DNA from: DASQBT01 sp963782495
GTDB taxonomy: Bacteria > Pseudomonadota > Gammaproteobacteria > Burkholderiales > Thiobacillaceae
Direction: 5' to 3'
Assembly: GCA_963782495.1 (NCBI GenBank)
Contig: CAWAJU010000005.1
Coordinates: 62,001 to 126,000, forward strand
Length of the DNA stretch: 64,000 nt
The notes under the pieces are model-generated. The model was given only the letters and a program-made list of their open reading frames with translations. It was not told the origin of the DNA and did not search any database. Position numbers and translations under genes: made by a program. Below, one piece after another: positions 27,291-36,636 of this stretch (the first letter of the stretch is position 1; each line of letters opens with the position of its first letter).

Positions 27291-27367
27291 CCCCTGGCCC
27301 GGTATCCGTCAGAATGCCAAGTGAATGAAGACTCCCCACCGCAAATCAATAGCTTGTCACTGATGCA

Positions 27368-28027
27368 ATGAAGATACTCCTTGCCGATGATCACCCGCTG
27401 TTCCGCGAAGGGGTCAAACAGGTGCTGAGCCAGTTGGAGGGTGACACCACGATCATAGATGCCCAGGACTACCCGAATCTGTTCGTGCAGGCCCAGATCA
27501 ATCCAGGGCTGGATCTGGCCCTGATTGATCTGAACATGCCAGGCATGCCGGGACTCCATGGCATACGCGAGTTTCGCCAGCGCTTCCCGGACGTGCCGTT
27601 GGTCGTATTGTCCGCCTCCGAATCGCTGCAGGACATTGAACAGTCCCTGAACCTCGGTGCCCTTGGCTACGTACTGAAATCCTCGCCGAGTTCCCTGATC
27701 CTCCATGCGTTGCGGCTGGTGTTATCGGGAGGAATCTACACACCTGAGCCCATCAGGGAATCGGCGTCTGGAAGTAATTTGGGTCCAGCCCCGATTTCCG
27801 GCCGCCCTACGGTTAACTTGACCACACGGCAAACGGAGGTGTTGCATGGGCTATTGCAAGGACTGCCCAATAAATCCATCGCGCGCAGACTCGAATTGAC
27901 TGAAGGAACGGTGAAGATTCATGTGGCTGCCATCTTTCGCGCTCTGAATGTGAATAACCGAACCGAAGCCGTGGTCGCCGCCCGCAAGATTGGCCTTGGT
28001 GCAGAAATTTCGGACTACGGCCCCTGA
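27368..28027 (+). CDS. NarL/FixJ-type response regulator
   Basis: A 219-residue regulator. The receiver domain has acidic residues in LLADDHPLF, the phospho-acceptor Asp54 in LIDLNMPG, and Lys in YVLKSSPS. The C-terminal LuxR-type helix-turn-helix (LTTRQTEVLHGLLQGLPNKSIARRLELTEGTVKIHV) spans residues ~152-205. It is followed after four bases by the hybrid kinase gene, its likely partner. Target genes are not apparent; the neighbouring candidate small RNA is divergently placed. Confidence 0.92.
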   Translation: MKILLADDHPLFREGVKQVLSQLEGDTTIIDAQDYPNLFVQAQINPGLDLALIDLNMPGMPGLHGIREFRQRFPDVPLVVLSASESLQDIEQSLNLGALGYVLKSSPSSLILHALRLVLSGGIYTPEPIRESASGSNLGPAPISGRPTVNLTTRQTEVLHGLLQGLPNKSIARRLELTEGTVKIHVAAIFRALNVNNRTEAVVAARKIGLGAEISDYGP

Positions 28028-28031
28028 CATC

Positions 28032-30011
28032 ATGTCGCCCAGTTCCCCGACTCGCTTTAAGCGTCTGCTAGCTTTCTGGAATCTGAGTGCGGGAAACGCC
28101 GGGATACGTACCCGCATTCTGTTTATCGCGATTCTTCCTTCCATGCTGATCGCGGCAGCGCTGACCACCTATTTCACCCATCAGAGCATGCTGGGAGCTC
28201 AGAAGGAGCTGGACGACCGGGCGCTTTACGCCGCGCGTGTACTCGCCGCGGCGGCCCAGTATGCGGTCGTCAGCGGCAACCAGGAGATGCTCAATGAAAT
28301 CGTCCTGCATGAGATCAGCCAGGGCGACCTGGTCTACGCCGGCATCCTGGAATTCGACGGTCCGCTTCAGTCGCAAGCAGGTTTGCTGCCGCAATACGCG
28401 ATCCGGTTGCTGGCCAAATTGAGTGACCACCAGGGCCATGTGGAAGACGGCGTTCTATATCGGGCCGAAGCCATCGGTCCACCTGCGCCGGCCGATCCGA
28501 ATGATTTCAGCGATGGGGCAAAGGTTCCTGCCGCCGGCGTCTCGCCTTTGGGCCATGCCATAGTCGGGGTCAGCACCAGATACATCACCGCGCAGAAGAA
28601 CACCTTGCTGCTGTCCGCCGGAATCCTGCTATTGACCGCACTGGCGGTCACCGCGTTTGTCGCCTGGAGATTATCCAGCCGGCTAACCACCCAGGTCCGT
28701 CACGCTTCGCGCACGGTCGGACGCATTGCCGCGGGCGAATTGGGGGTGCGCGTGGCAGAAGATACAGGCGGCGAGATTGGCCAGCTCGAGCAAGGCATCA
28801 ACCGCATGGCGCAAGCCCTGCATGAGCATCAAACGCACTTGGAGGAAAAGATACTCGAAGCCACAGCCAAGCTTGCCGCACAACGGGACGAGGCCGAACG
28901 CGCCAACATTGCCAAATCCAAATTCTTCGCCGCGGCCAGTCATGACCTGCGCCAGCCTCTGCATGCACTCATCCTGTTTGTTGGGGCAATGAAGGAGCGG
29001 ACCCACAATCCCGAACTCCGCACTCTGGTCGACCAGATCGAAGCGTCCGTGGACGCCATGGAAACGCTGTTCAATTCGCTGCTCGACATCTCCCGCCTGG
29101 ATGCCGGTGTGATCGAAGTGCACCCTGAACACTTTCTGATTGCTTCGCTGATGGAACGGCTGAAGAAACAGTTTGTTCCCCAGGCGCTAAAGAAGGGGCT
29201 CAGGCTGCGGGTTCGCCCCTGCCAATGGGCGGTCCTCAGCGACCCCCTGCTGCTGGAGCGCATCCTGCTTAACCTGGTCAGCAATGCGATCCGCTATACC
29301 GACCGCGGCCAAGTCCTGTTGGCCTGCCGTCGTCGCGGCAAGAATCTGCTTATCCAGATTTGGGACAGCGGTCGAGGCATCCCGGCCGGGCAATTGGAAA
29401 CAGTCTTTCAGGAATTTGTCCAGCTGGACAATCCGGAACGGGACCGCAGCAAAGGACTGGGTTTGGGACTTGCCATCGTCTCCCGTCTGGCCAAACTTCT
29501 GGATGTCCCCCTCACCCTGTCCTCGCGGCCGGGCCGAGGGTCGGTTTTTGCCATCCAGGTTCCGCTGGGCTCGCCCCTCCTGGCCGAACAGGCCCTGGCG
29601 CGGCCGGCCCCAAGCGGATCTCTAGGCGTCGACGTGGCCGTGCTGATCGACGATGAGGACGCCATCCTGCGAGCCATGGAGGAATTGTTTGACGGCTGGA
29701 AAATCGATCTTGTCGCGAGCAAGACAACGGCCGAGGCGATGAAGGTCCTGGATGAAACCGGACTGAAACCGGATGTGGTGATCTCGGACTACAGGCTGCC
29801 CGGCGATACGAACGGCATCGAGGTCGTGGAGGCGTTTCGTGCGCGTTATGGAGCGGACCTGACCGCCATCATCCTGACCGGCGACACGGCGCCGGAGAGC
29901 ATCCAGACGCTCAACCAAGCCGGATTGGCCGTCTTGCACAAACCGGTGCGCCCGGCCAGACTGCGTTCGCTTCTAACCCATCTGCATCAGACCGGTTCCG
30001 ACCGCGGCTAG
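28032..30011 (+). CDS. Hybrid sensor histidine kinase with C-terminal receiver
   Basis: A 659-residue inner-membrane kinase: TM1 at ~28-49, a periplasmic sensing region of ~140 residues, TM2 at ~190-212, a HAMP domain, a coiled coil, and a HisKA domain with His304 in SHDLRQPLHAL. The ATPase has NLVSNAIRYTDRG, DSGRGI and GLGLGLAIV. A receiver follows (VLIDDEDAIL, phospho-Asp in ISDYRLPG, Lys in LHKPVRP), allowing phosphorelay or feedback. ATG 28032 is used; an in-frame upstream start lies inside the regulator gene. The HDLRQP variant is common in hybrid kinases paired with LuxR-type regulators. Confidence 0.92.
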   Translation: MSPSSPTRFKRLLAFWNLSAGNAGIRTRILFIAILPSMLIAAALTTYFTHQSMLGAQKELDDRALYAARVLAAAAQYAVVSGNQEMLNEIVLHEISQGDLVYAGILEFDGPLQSQAGLLPQYAIRLLAKLSDHQGHVEDGVLYRAEAIGPPAPADPNDFSDGAKVPAAGVSPLGHAIVGVSTRYITAQKNTLLLSAGILLLTALAVTAFVAWRLSSRLTTQVRHASRTVGRIAAGELGVRVAEDTGGEIGQLEQGINRMAQALHEHQTHLEEKILEATAKLAAQRDEAERANIAKSKFFAAASHDLRQPLHALILFVGAMKERTHNPELRTLVDQIEASVDAMETLFNSLLDISRLDAGVIEVHPEHFLIASLMERLKKQFVPQALKKGLRLRVRPCQWAVLSDPLLLERILLNLVSNAIRYTDRGQVLLACRRRGKNLLIQIWDSGRGIPAGQLETVFQEFVQLDNPERDRSKGLGLGLAIVSRLAKLLDVPLTLSSRPGRGSVFAIQVPLGSPLLAEQALARPAPSGSLGVDVAVLIDDEDAILRAMEELFDGWKIDLVASKTTAEAMKVLDETGLKPDVVISDYRLPGDTNGIEVVEAFRARYGADLTAIILTGDTAPESIQTLNQAGLAVLHKPVRPARLRSLLTHLHQTGSDRG

Positions 30012-30076
30012 CTTCCGTGTCACCCCTGAACGCGTTGCCTCAATAACGCCAATTCGATATGCCGGGGCCACAACCG

Positions 30077-30082
30077 TATAAT
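30077..30082 (+). promoter_or_regulatory. Possible -10 box of mpl
   Basis: A perfect TATAAT lies 25 bases before the mpl ATG. The -35 region (TTCGAT at 18 bases) is weak. Confidence 0.4.
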
Positions 30083-30106
30083 TTCGGTTTTGTTCCTGAC
30101 TGGCCC

Positions 30107-31450
30107 ATGCACATCCACATTCTCGGCATCTGCGGCACCTTCATGGGCGGGATTGCGGCCATCGCCAAGCAGGCCGGGCACGCGGTGACCGGATGCGACG
30201 CGCAGGTCTATCCACCCATGTCCGATCAGTTGCGCGCTCTGGGAATTGACCTGATCGAGGGCTACGACGCCGATCAGGTTCGCATCGGCGCAGACGTTTT
30301 CGTGATTGGTAACGTGGTGACACGCGGCAAGCAGCCGCTGATGGAGGAGATCCTCAATCGCGGGCTTCCCTATATCTCCGGACCGCAATGGCTCGCCGAA
30401 CAGGTACTCAGGGACAAGTGGACCTTGGCAATTGCCGGCACCCATGGAAAGACCACGACCTCGGCGATGGTGGCGTGGATATTGGAAGATGCGGGACTGA
30501 GCCCGGGCTTTCTGATCGGCGGCATTCCGCGAAATTTTGGCATTTCGGCGCGCCTGACCGACTCGCCTTTCTTTGTCATCGAGGCTGATGAATACGATAC
30601 GGCCTTTTTCGACAAACGCTCCAAGTTTGTCCACTACCGGCCGCGCACCGCGCTGTTGAATAATCTGGAATTCGACCACGCCGATATTTTTCCCGATCTG
30701 GCGGCGATCGAAACGCAGTTCCACCATCTGGTGCGCACCATTCCCGGCCAAGGGCTGATCGTCGCCAACGATCGGGACAAAAATTTGAAGCGGGTCGTCG
30801 AGCGTGGTTGCTGGACCCCCGTGGAATGGTTTGGGGTCGCGCCGCAATGGAGCGCGGAAGGAACCGAATCAAGCTTCCAGGTACGCTTTCAGGGTGAACG
30901 CCAGGGCCAGGTGGATTGGGCCCTTTTGGGAGAGCACAATCGCATGAATGCGCTGGGCGCCATCGCCTGCGCCCGTCACGCCGGCGTTGCGCCGTCAGTG
31001 GCGTGCGAGGCGCTATCCAAGTTTGAGAACGTCAAGCGTCGTTTGGAAGTTCGTGGCTCGGCAAAAGGCGTCACCGTTTATGACGACTTCGCCCACCACC
31101 CCACCGCCATCCAGACGACGCTTAACGGTTTACGCAACAAGGTCGGGGACGCGCGCATTCTTGCGGTGCTGGAGCCCCGCTCCAACACCATGAAGCTGGG
31201 CAACATGAAGGCCCAGCTTCCAGCCAGTCTCAGCCAGGCCGACAAGATCTTCTGCTACGGGGCCAATCTGGGCTGGGATGCGCAAGAGATTTTCGCTCCC
31301 ATGAATGGCCGTGCCGAGGTGCAAACCGATCTCGATGCATTGGTCGGTTCCATCGTTGAACAAGCCCGGCCGGGCGACCATATTCTGGTGATGAGCAACG
31401 GTGGCTTTGGCGGCATACACCAGAAGCTGCTGGAACGGTTGGCGCAATGA
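30107..31450 (+). CDS. mpl: UDP-MurNAc:tripeptide ligase Mpl
   Basis: A 447-residue Mur-ligase-family enzyme that joins recycled L-Ala-gamma-D-Glu-meso-DAP to UDP-MurNAc. Seen: MHIHILGICGTFMGGIAAIAK, the ATP loop AGTHGKTTTSAMVAW near residue 112, IEADEYDTAFFDKRSKFVHY, and HNRMNALGAI. These, especially the EYDTAFFDKRSKF segment, separate Mpl from MurC. ATG 30107 matches family starts; an ATG 48 bases upstream would add residues not seen in relatives. The stop overlaps the next ATG (ATGA). It pairs with the AmpG-like permease for murein recycling. Confidence 0.94.
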   Translation: MHIHILGICGTFMGGIAAIAKQAGHAVTGCDAQVYPPMSDQLRALGIDLIEGYDADQVRIGADVFVIGNVVTRGKQPLMEEILNRGLPYISGPQWLAEQVLRDKWTLAIAGTHGKTTTSAMVAWILEDAGLSPGFLIGGIPRNFGISARLTDSPFFVIEADEYDTAFFDKRSKFVHYRPRTALLNNLEFDHADIFPDLAAIETQFHHLVRTIPGQGLIVANDRDKNLKRVVERGCWTPVEWFGVAPQWSAEGTESSFQVRFQGERQGQVDWALLGEHNRMNALGAIACARHAGVAPSVACEALSKFENVKRRLEVRGSAKGVTVYDDFAHHPTAIQTTLNGLRNKVGDARILAVLEPRSNTMKLGNMKAQLPASLSQADKIFCYGANLGWDAQEIFAPMNGRAEVQTDLDALVGSIVEQARPGDHILVMSNGGFGGIHQKLLERLAQ

Positions 31451-32004
31451 TTGTCTATGTCCACGGTTTCAATTCCTCGTCCGGTTCCAGCAAGGCGCTG
31501 CAACTCCGGACCTGGCTCAAGGCGCAGGATCGCGAACATGAATTTGCCTGCCCCGACCTGCCGCACCGCCCTGTTCAGGCCATCGCCACGCTGGAAGAAC
31601 TCATGGCAGGCTCAACCGCGCCGGTCCGCCTGATTGGATCCTCGCTGGGCGGGTTCTACGCCACGGTACTTGCCGCACGTCATCCCCTCGTCAAGGCGGC
31701 ACTCATCAACCCTGCCGTGCATCCGCAACTGCTGCTCAGGGACGCCCTGGGCCCCAACCGGAACTACTATACGGAAGAGGTCTATGAGTTCTCCCAGAGC
31801 CATCTGGACGAACTGGCCGGCTTCGATCTACCCCGGCCCGCGCACCCGGAAAACCTGCTGCTGCTGGTGGAAACCGGCGACAGCGTGCTGGACTACCGCG
31901 ACGCGGTGAACTACTACCGTGAGTGCCATCAAATGATCTTCCACGGCGGCGATCACGGGTTTACCCGCTTTGTCGACTTGATGCCGATTATTGATGTTTT
32001 CTAG
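31447..32004 (+). CDS. YqiA-family alpha/beta hydrolase
   Basis: A 185-residue esterase-like protein. It opens MIVYVHGFNSSSGSSKALQLR, has the nucleophile motif GSSLGGFYAT (Ser near residue 66), Asp in ETGDSVLDYR and His in GGDHGFTRF, giving a full catalytic triad. The size and motifs match the YqiA/YcfP family. It is translationally coupled to mpl by a 4-base overlap. Its natural substrate is unknown. Confidence 0.85.
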   Translation: MIVYVHGFNSSSGSSKALQLRTWLKAQDREHEFACPDLPHRPVQAIATLEELMAGSTAPVRLIGSSLGGFYATVLAARHPLVKAALINPAVHPQLLLRDALGPNRNYYTEEVYEFSQSHLDELAGFDLPRPAHPENLLLLVETGDSVLDYRDAVNYYRECHQMIFHGGDHGFTRFVDLMPIIDVF

Positions 32005-32088
32005 CGGGCCAAGAAAGAAAAGCCAGCGACTCTTGTCCTGCCTTTGCGCATGTCCTCGTGTCCCCATGTCCTCATAGTTGATTTACAT

Positions 32089-33969
32089 ATGTTTGTTTTT
32101 TATGAAGAAGACGGCCAGTTCAAGACCGGCCGCATCATGCAGGAAAACGATACCAACCTGCAGGTGGAAACGGCAAGCGGCAAGCGCCTCAAGATCAAGG
32201 CGGACAAGGTAACGCTGCGCTTTGACGCGCCTGCCCCTCTGGAGTTGTTGGCACAGGCGCAGGCCATACGCGATGAGGCCGATCCGGACTTTCTCTGGGA
32301 AGCCGCCGGCACCGAAGAATTCGACTATCAGACGCTGGCGACTGAGTATTTCGGTCACAAACCCGGTGCGGCCGAATCTGCCGGGATCCTGCTGCGGCTG
32401 CACGACTCACCCATGTATTTCTACAAGAAGGGGAAGGGTCGCTACAGGCCTGCGCCCGCCGTTGCGCTGGCCGCCGCCAAAGCGGGATTGGAGCGCAAGC
32501 AGCGTGACGCAGAGCAAATCGCGGTCTGGGTAGCCGAGTTGCTCCAGTTCCGCCTGCCTGAGGCGCTGGCCCATCTTACGCCACGCATCGCGCTCAAGCC
32601 GGACAAGAACACCCTCGAGTTCAAAGCCTTTGACGAAGCTTGCAAACAGGCCGGGCTATCGGCCGTCCAGTTGCTCGACCGCTGCGGCGTCATCCCCGAT
32701 CGGGAGGCCTTTCACATGCAGGCCTTTCTACTCGAACATTTTCCCAAGGGCACGGAATTCCCCGCCATCCATGAACCCATGGACCCGCCCGACCTACCTG
32801 CGGCGGACGTGGCCGCATTTTCCATGGATGATGAAGCCACCACGGAAATTGACGACGCGTTTTCTGTCGCGTTTCAAACGGATGGAACGATACGGGTCGG
32901 CATTCACATAGCCTGCCCTGCCCTGGGCATTGAGCCTGGCTCTCAACTGGACGACTTGGCGCGGGACAGGCTATCGACGGTCTACTACCCAGGCAGCAAG
33001 CTCACCATGTTGCCGGATGCGTTCATCCACCATTACACCCTGGGAGAACAGCGGGATTGCCCGGCCCTGTCGTTGTATCTCACCGTGGCGCCGGATTTCC
33101 GCATCACTGCCACCGAGACCCGGCTAGAAGAAGTAAGCATCGCCGCCAATTTGCGCCACGAAAGCCTGGACAAACAATTCAATGAGGAGACCATCGGCGT
33201 CGCCGGCCCCGCGTACCCCTACCGCCGGGAGCTTGAATGGTTGTGGGGCTTCGCCGCAAGTCTTGAAGCGGTCCGCGGCGCGGTCAATCAGACCAATCGG
33301 GTGGACTACAACTTCAAGATCGATAACGGCCGCATTCTGATTGAGCCACGACGCCGCGGCAGCCCGATCGACAAGGTGGTATCCGAACTGATGATCCTGA
33401 CCAACTCGACCTGGGGAAGCTGGCTGGCGGAAAAGCACGTTTCGGGCATCTACCGCAACCAGAGCCAGGGCAAGACCCGCATGGCGACTCAGCCCGGCCC
33501 GCATCAGGGCCTGGGCGTGGAAAACTACGCCTGGTCGTCCTCGCCTTTGCGCCGCTATGTTGACCTTGTGAATCAGCGCCAGCTTTTAAGCTTGGCCCGA
33601 AAAGAAGCGCCGGCCTATCCGCCGCGCAGCGAATTTTTGTTTGCCGCGGTGCGTGATTTTGAGCTGGCCTATGACGCCTACGCCGAGTTTCAGCGCAAGA
33701 TGGAGCGTTACTGGTGCCTGCGCTGGCTGGCCCAGGAAAAGCGCAAGGAAATGACTGCGCGCCTCATCCGGGACGACCTGGTGCGGTTTGACGAGATACC
33801 CTTCATCACCCGGGTGGCGGGCCTGCCTCCACTGGCGCCAGGAACTGCTTTGCGGCTCGCCATTACAGATCGGGATGAATTGGCGGTGGAATTGCGCGCC
33901 GAACTGAAAGAAATCCTGCCCATTCCTGACGCATCGAGCGAGGATTCCGTAGAATCGACGGCTACGTAA
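32089..33969 (+). CDS. RNB-domain ribonuclease (RNase II family)
   Basis: A 626-residue exoribonuclease. The catalytic RNB domain starts near residue 250 with FSMDDEATTEIDDAFSVAF, whose Asp residues bind Mg, and continues through HIACPALGIEPGSQLDDLARDRLSTVY and the basic RNQSQGKTRM segment. The N-terminal ~200 residues replace the usual cold-shock domains with a family-specific region. ATG 32089 is chosen; an in-frame ATG at 32044 lacks support. It degrades single-stranded RNA 3' to 5' in the cytosol. Together with the next TonB-like gene it forms a short unit. Confidence 0.9.
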   Translation: MFVFYEEDGQFKTGRIMQENDTNLQVETASGKRLKIKADKVTLRFDAPAPLELLAQAQAIRDEADPDFLWEAAGTEEFDYQTLATEYFGHKPGAAESAGILLRLHDSPMYFYKKGKGRYRPAPAVALAAAKAGLERKQRDAEQIAVWVAELLQFRLPEALAHLTPRIALKPDKNTLEFKAFDEACKQAGLSAVQLLDRCGVIPDREAFHMQAFLLEHFPKGTEFPAIHEPMDPPDLPAADVAAFSMDDEATTEIDDAFSVAFQTDGTIRVGIHIACPALGIEPGSQLDDLARDRLSTVYYPGSKLTMLPDAFIHHYTLGEQRDCPALSLYLTVAPDFRITATETRLEEVSIAANLRHESLDKQFNEETIGVAGPAYPYRRELEWLWGFAASLEAVRGAVNQTNRVDYNFKIDNGRILIEPRRRGSPIDKVVSELMILTNSTWGSWLAEKHVSGIYRNQSQGKTRMATQPGPHQGLGVENYAWSSSPLRRYVDLVNQRQLLSLARKEAPAYPPRSEFLFAAVRDFELAYDAYAEFQRKMERYWCLRWLAQEKRKEMTARLIRDDLVRFDEIPFITRVAGLPPLAPGTALRLAITDRDELAVELRAELKEILPIPDASSEDSVESTAT

Positions 33970-33982
33970 TTCCTTCTGAACC

Positions 33983-34879
33983 GTGGCCAAAGCCTCAACT
34001 TCTCTTGCCCTTTCGACCCCATCGGAACAGGGCACCCGCATGGCCTTTGCCCTCATGGCTTCGGTCACTGTGCACGCGGTCCTGTTGAGCACTCATTTCG
34101 TCAAGCTCAATCCGCACCTGTTCGAGGACTACAACCAGCCCATCGAGGTCGTGCTGGTCAACGCCAAGAGCAAGGACACACCGCTCAAGCCGGATGCCTT
34201 GGCACAGGCCAATCTGGCGGGTGGCGGCAATACGGAAGAGGACCGGCGGGCCAAGAGCCCGCTGCCAGTCTCGACGAAGGAAGAGGCAGGCGCCGAGGAC
34301 GCGGCCTTGCAGGCGCGCGTTCAGAAACTTGAGGAGCAGGCCAAGCAGCTGTTTACCCAGCTCAAGAGTCCCGCTGTCGTGCAGACCGCGCCCCAGGACA
34401 CCTCCCAGCAGGAACCCCCTCAAGCCCCACCCAGCTCCGCTCAATTGCTCCAGGAGGGCGCCGACATGGCTAGGCTGGAAGCGCGCATCTCACAGCAATG
34501 GGATGAATATCAGCGCCGCCCGCGACGCGCGTTCGTCGGCGCCAACACCAAGGAATACGCCTTTGCCCGCTACGTGGAAGACTGGGCCGCCAAGGTGGAG
34601 CGGATCGGCAACCTTAATTACCCCGAAGCCGCCCGTCGCCAGGGCATCTACGGTCAACTGCGCCTTACGGTATCGCTGTACGCAGATGGGCGGGTTGAGA
34701 AGATTGATATTGATCAGTCCTCCGGTTCCAAGATTCTCGACAGCGCAGCCATTCGCATCGTGGAAATGAGCGCACCGTTTGCCCGCTTTCCCAAAGAGAT
34801 GCGCGACAAGGTAGATATCCTGGGCATTACGCGGACTTGGACCTTCACCCGATCCGATCAGTTAGTAGGCGCTGACTGA
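33983..34879 (+). CDS. TonB/TolA-like energy-transducer protein
   Basis: A 298-residue protein with an N-terminal membrane anchor (MAFALMASVTVHAVLLS), a variable middle with a coiled coil (residues ~110-130, LQARVQKLEEQAKQLF), and a C-terminal TonB domain (YPEAARRQGIYGQLRLTVSLYADGRVEKIDID). The GTG at 33983 gives 20 more residues than the ATG at 34040; both are possible. No exbB/exbD are adjacent; a second TonB-like gene with exbBD lies at 46-49 kb. It may link inner-membrane energy to the outer membrane for an unknown receptor. Confidence 0.83.
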   Translation: MAKASTSLALSTPSEQGTRMAFALMASVTVHAVLLSTHFVKLNPHLFEDYNQPIEVVLVNAKSKDTPLKPDALAQANLAGGGNTEEDRRAKSPLPVSTKEEAGAEDAALQARVQKLEEQAKQLFTQLKSPAVVQTAPQDTSQQEPPQAPPSSAQLLQEGADMARLEARISQQWDEYQRRPRRAFVGANTKEYAFARYVEDWAAKVERIGNLNYPEAARRQGIYGQLRLTVSLYADGRVEKIDIDQSSGSKILDSAAIRIVEMSAPFARFPKEMRDKVDILGITRTWTFTRSDQLVGAD

Positions 34880-35113
34880 CATCCTGTTTACCTTTGACGT
34901 TAGCCATTCATCCAGAAGCGGCGCGATCAGGGCAAATCCGGGCTTGCCGGAGTGCCCGCGCCAATGAATGGGGCCTATCGTTGGTTGCTGCGTTTACCAC
35001 ACTTTCGGAAAGAAACGCTTGAAAAGGGTCGGAATGGGTTGATTTCTTAATATGCTTATTTTTTAATATATACAGGTCCTTTATTCTTCTGTTCACTCGT
35101 CCGGGAGCCCGTC

Positions 35114-35476
35114 ATGAACACGACCAAGTTTTTGCTGTTTGTTGGTACTGCCTTGATTGCTTTATCAGCTCTAGCCGCCGGTGATCCAACGGTCGGCGGT
35201 CAAAAGGCCGCTCTCTGCGTAACCTGCCATGGCAACAACACATTCCCCGGAATCTTCCCGCTGGTTCAACTGGGCGGTCGGGACGCCGGCACGCTCGCCA
35301 TCAAGACCAACGAATACCGTACCGGCAAGCTGATTTCCCCCATGATGAATTTGGCCGTCATGTTCATCAATGAAAAGGACGTCGAGGATATCGCAGCCTA
35401 CTATCAAAGCTTGGGCAAGCCTGCGTTCCCCATGCCCGGAATCAGGGGCGACAAAGACGTCCGGGCAAGCAACTAG
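35114..35476 (+). CDS. Class I c-type cytochrome, periplasmic
   Basis: A 120-residue protein with signal peptide MNTTKFLLFVGTALIALSALA, one haem-binding CVTCH near residue 35, a QLGGRDA segment, and Met candidates in GKLISPMMNLAVMF for the axial ligand, as in small cytochrome c553-like proteins. The ending EKDVEDIAAYYQSLG is the usual last helix. It stands alone; its redox partner is not in the window. GGGAG lies about nine bases before the ATG. Confidence 0.9.
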   Translation: MNTTKFLLFVGTALIALSALAAGDPTVGGQKAALCVTCHGNNTFPGIFPLVQLGGRDAGTLAIKTNEYRTGKLISPMMNLAVMFINEKDVEDIAAYYQSLGKPAFPMPGIRGDKDVRASN

Positions 35477-36081
35477 GTGCGAATCCTGCGGATGGGCGCA
35501 GGCCGTCTACGAGCCGGTATTGCGCCTGACACACGCAGTGACTTGGCAAGCATCTCGTTGCAGGTGGCTTAGCCCTGACAAGGCCGCGGCAGAAGCTCGA
35601 GCGTTCTGCGGCGATCTGCGTGGATTCCAAATCAGCCTGGTGGCGCACTGATACTTGGCTTGGCTGCACCATTTTTGCGGGCTCTGGTTGGCCCTTGAGC
35701 ATGCCCGCCGAGAGTTGGACGGGCGTGGCAGCGCGAATCCCGCCTGTTTCCAGCCCCAGTGCGCTTCGACCACCGTGGTCCTGCGAACGCTACCCAGTCA
35801 GCAAGCGCCCTGTCGCACCGAAGTCCACTGGTTAAGATGCGCGTCTGCCAAACCGGCAAAAGTTTGCGTGTCGAATGCAGAGGTGCACAAACTGCTTTTC
35901 TCGACTTTGCCGCGCTCAAGCGCAGCATGGGCCAGCTGATGTAAATCACGCCGATCCCACCTGAGTAGGTATTCAAACTCGGGCATGGGCTTTGCTTGAA
36001 CCGGTTTAGCGGAAGAGAATTCTTTCCCGTAGGAAAAAGGGCTTGTTTCCGATCTAGGATTACTATTGTGAGGTAGCGGAT
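35477..36081. other. Unassigned 605-bp intergenic region
   Basis: No gene, repeat or clear RNA was recognised. Open frames exist on both strands, the longest on the minus strand across 35507-35773, but none has a ribosome binding site plus a recognisable protein. The base composition stays GC-rich until ~35960 and then turns AT-richer before yqgE. It may hold a decayed gene. Confidence 0.5.
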
Positions 36082-36636
36082 ATGGACAACGTAAATCTTA
36101 CCAATCACTTCCTGATCGCCATGCCCAACATGGTGGATCCCAATTTTTCCGGTTCGCTCACCTATATCTGTGACCATAGCGAACAGGGCGCCTTGGGCGT
36201 GGTGGTCAATCGCCCCACGGATCTCCAGTTGTCTGTCCTGTTTGATCAGATCGGACTGTCGCTGCCAGACAGTCTGGAGCAGATCGTGTATTTCGGTGGC
36301 CCGGTCCAAACCGAGCGCGGGTTCGTCCTGCACACCCCCAGCGGAGCCTACAGTTCGACTTTGGCTGTCAACAAGAACGTCAATCTGACAACATCCAAGG
36401 ACGTTCTTGAGGCCGTTTCCCAAGGCGCTGGCCCGAGCAAGTTCATGGTCTCCCTGGGCTACGCAGGGTGGGCGGCAGGACAACTGGAAAGTGAACTGGC
36501 ACAAAATGCCTGGCTGTCGGTTGCGGCTCAACCCGAAGTCATATTCGACCTGCACCCGGAACAGCGGTTGCCCGCCGCGATCAAGCTCCTCGGAATTGAT
36601 CTTTCCAATCTGTCCGACGTCGCGGGCCATGCCTGA
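36082..36636 (+). CDS. YqgE/AlgH-family protein
   Basis: A 184-residue cytosolic protein with NHFLIAMPNMVDPNFSGSLTYICDHSEQGALGVVVNRP at the start and YFGGPVQTERGFVLH in the middle, the two conserved blocks of the YqgE/AlgH (DUF179) family. Its function is not settled. It is followed by ruvX with an 8-base overlap, the standard pairing in proteobacteria, and then by pyrR-pyrB. Confidence 0.92.
   Translation: MDNVNLTNHFLIAMPNMVDPNFSGSLTYICDHSEQGALGVVVNRPTDLQLSVLFDQIGLSLPDSLEQIVYFGGPVQTERGFVLHTPSGAYSSTLAVNKNVNLTTSKDVLEAVSQGAGPSKFMVSLGYAGWAAGQLESELAQNAWLSVAAQPEVIFDLHPEQRLPAAIKLLGIDLSNLSDVAGHA

Larger units (their letters stand above)
26897..27367. other. Intergenic region with a candidate minus-strand RNA
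   Basis: No protein gene is recognised in these 471 bases. The minus strand holds a strong terminator (27012-27042) preceded by about 200 bases rich in short hairpins; see the ncRNA entry. Confidence 0.5.
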
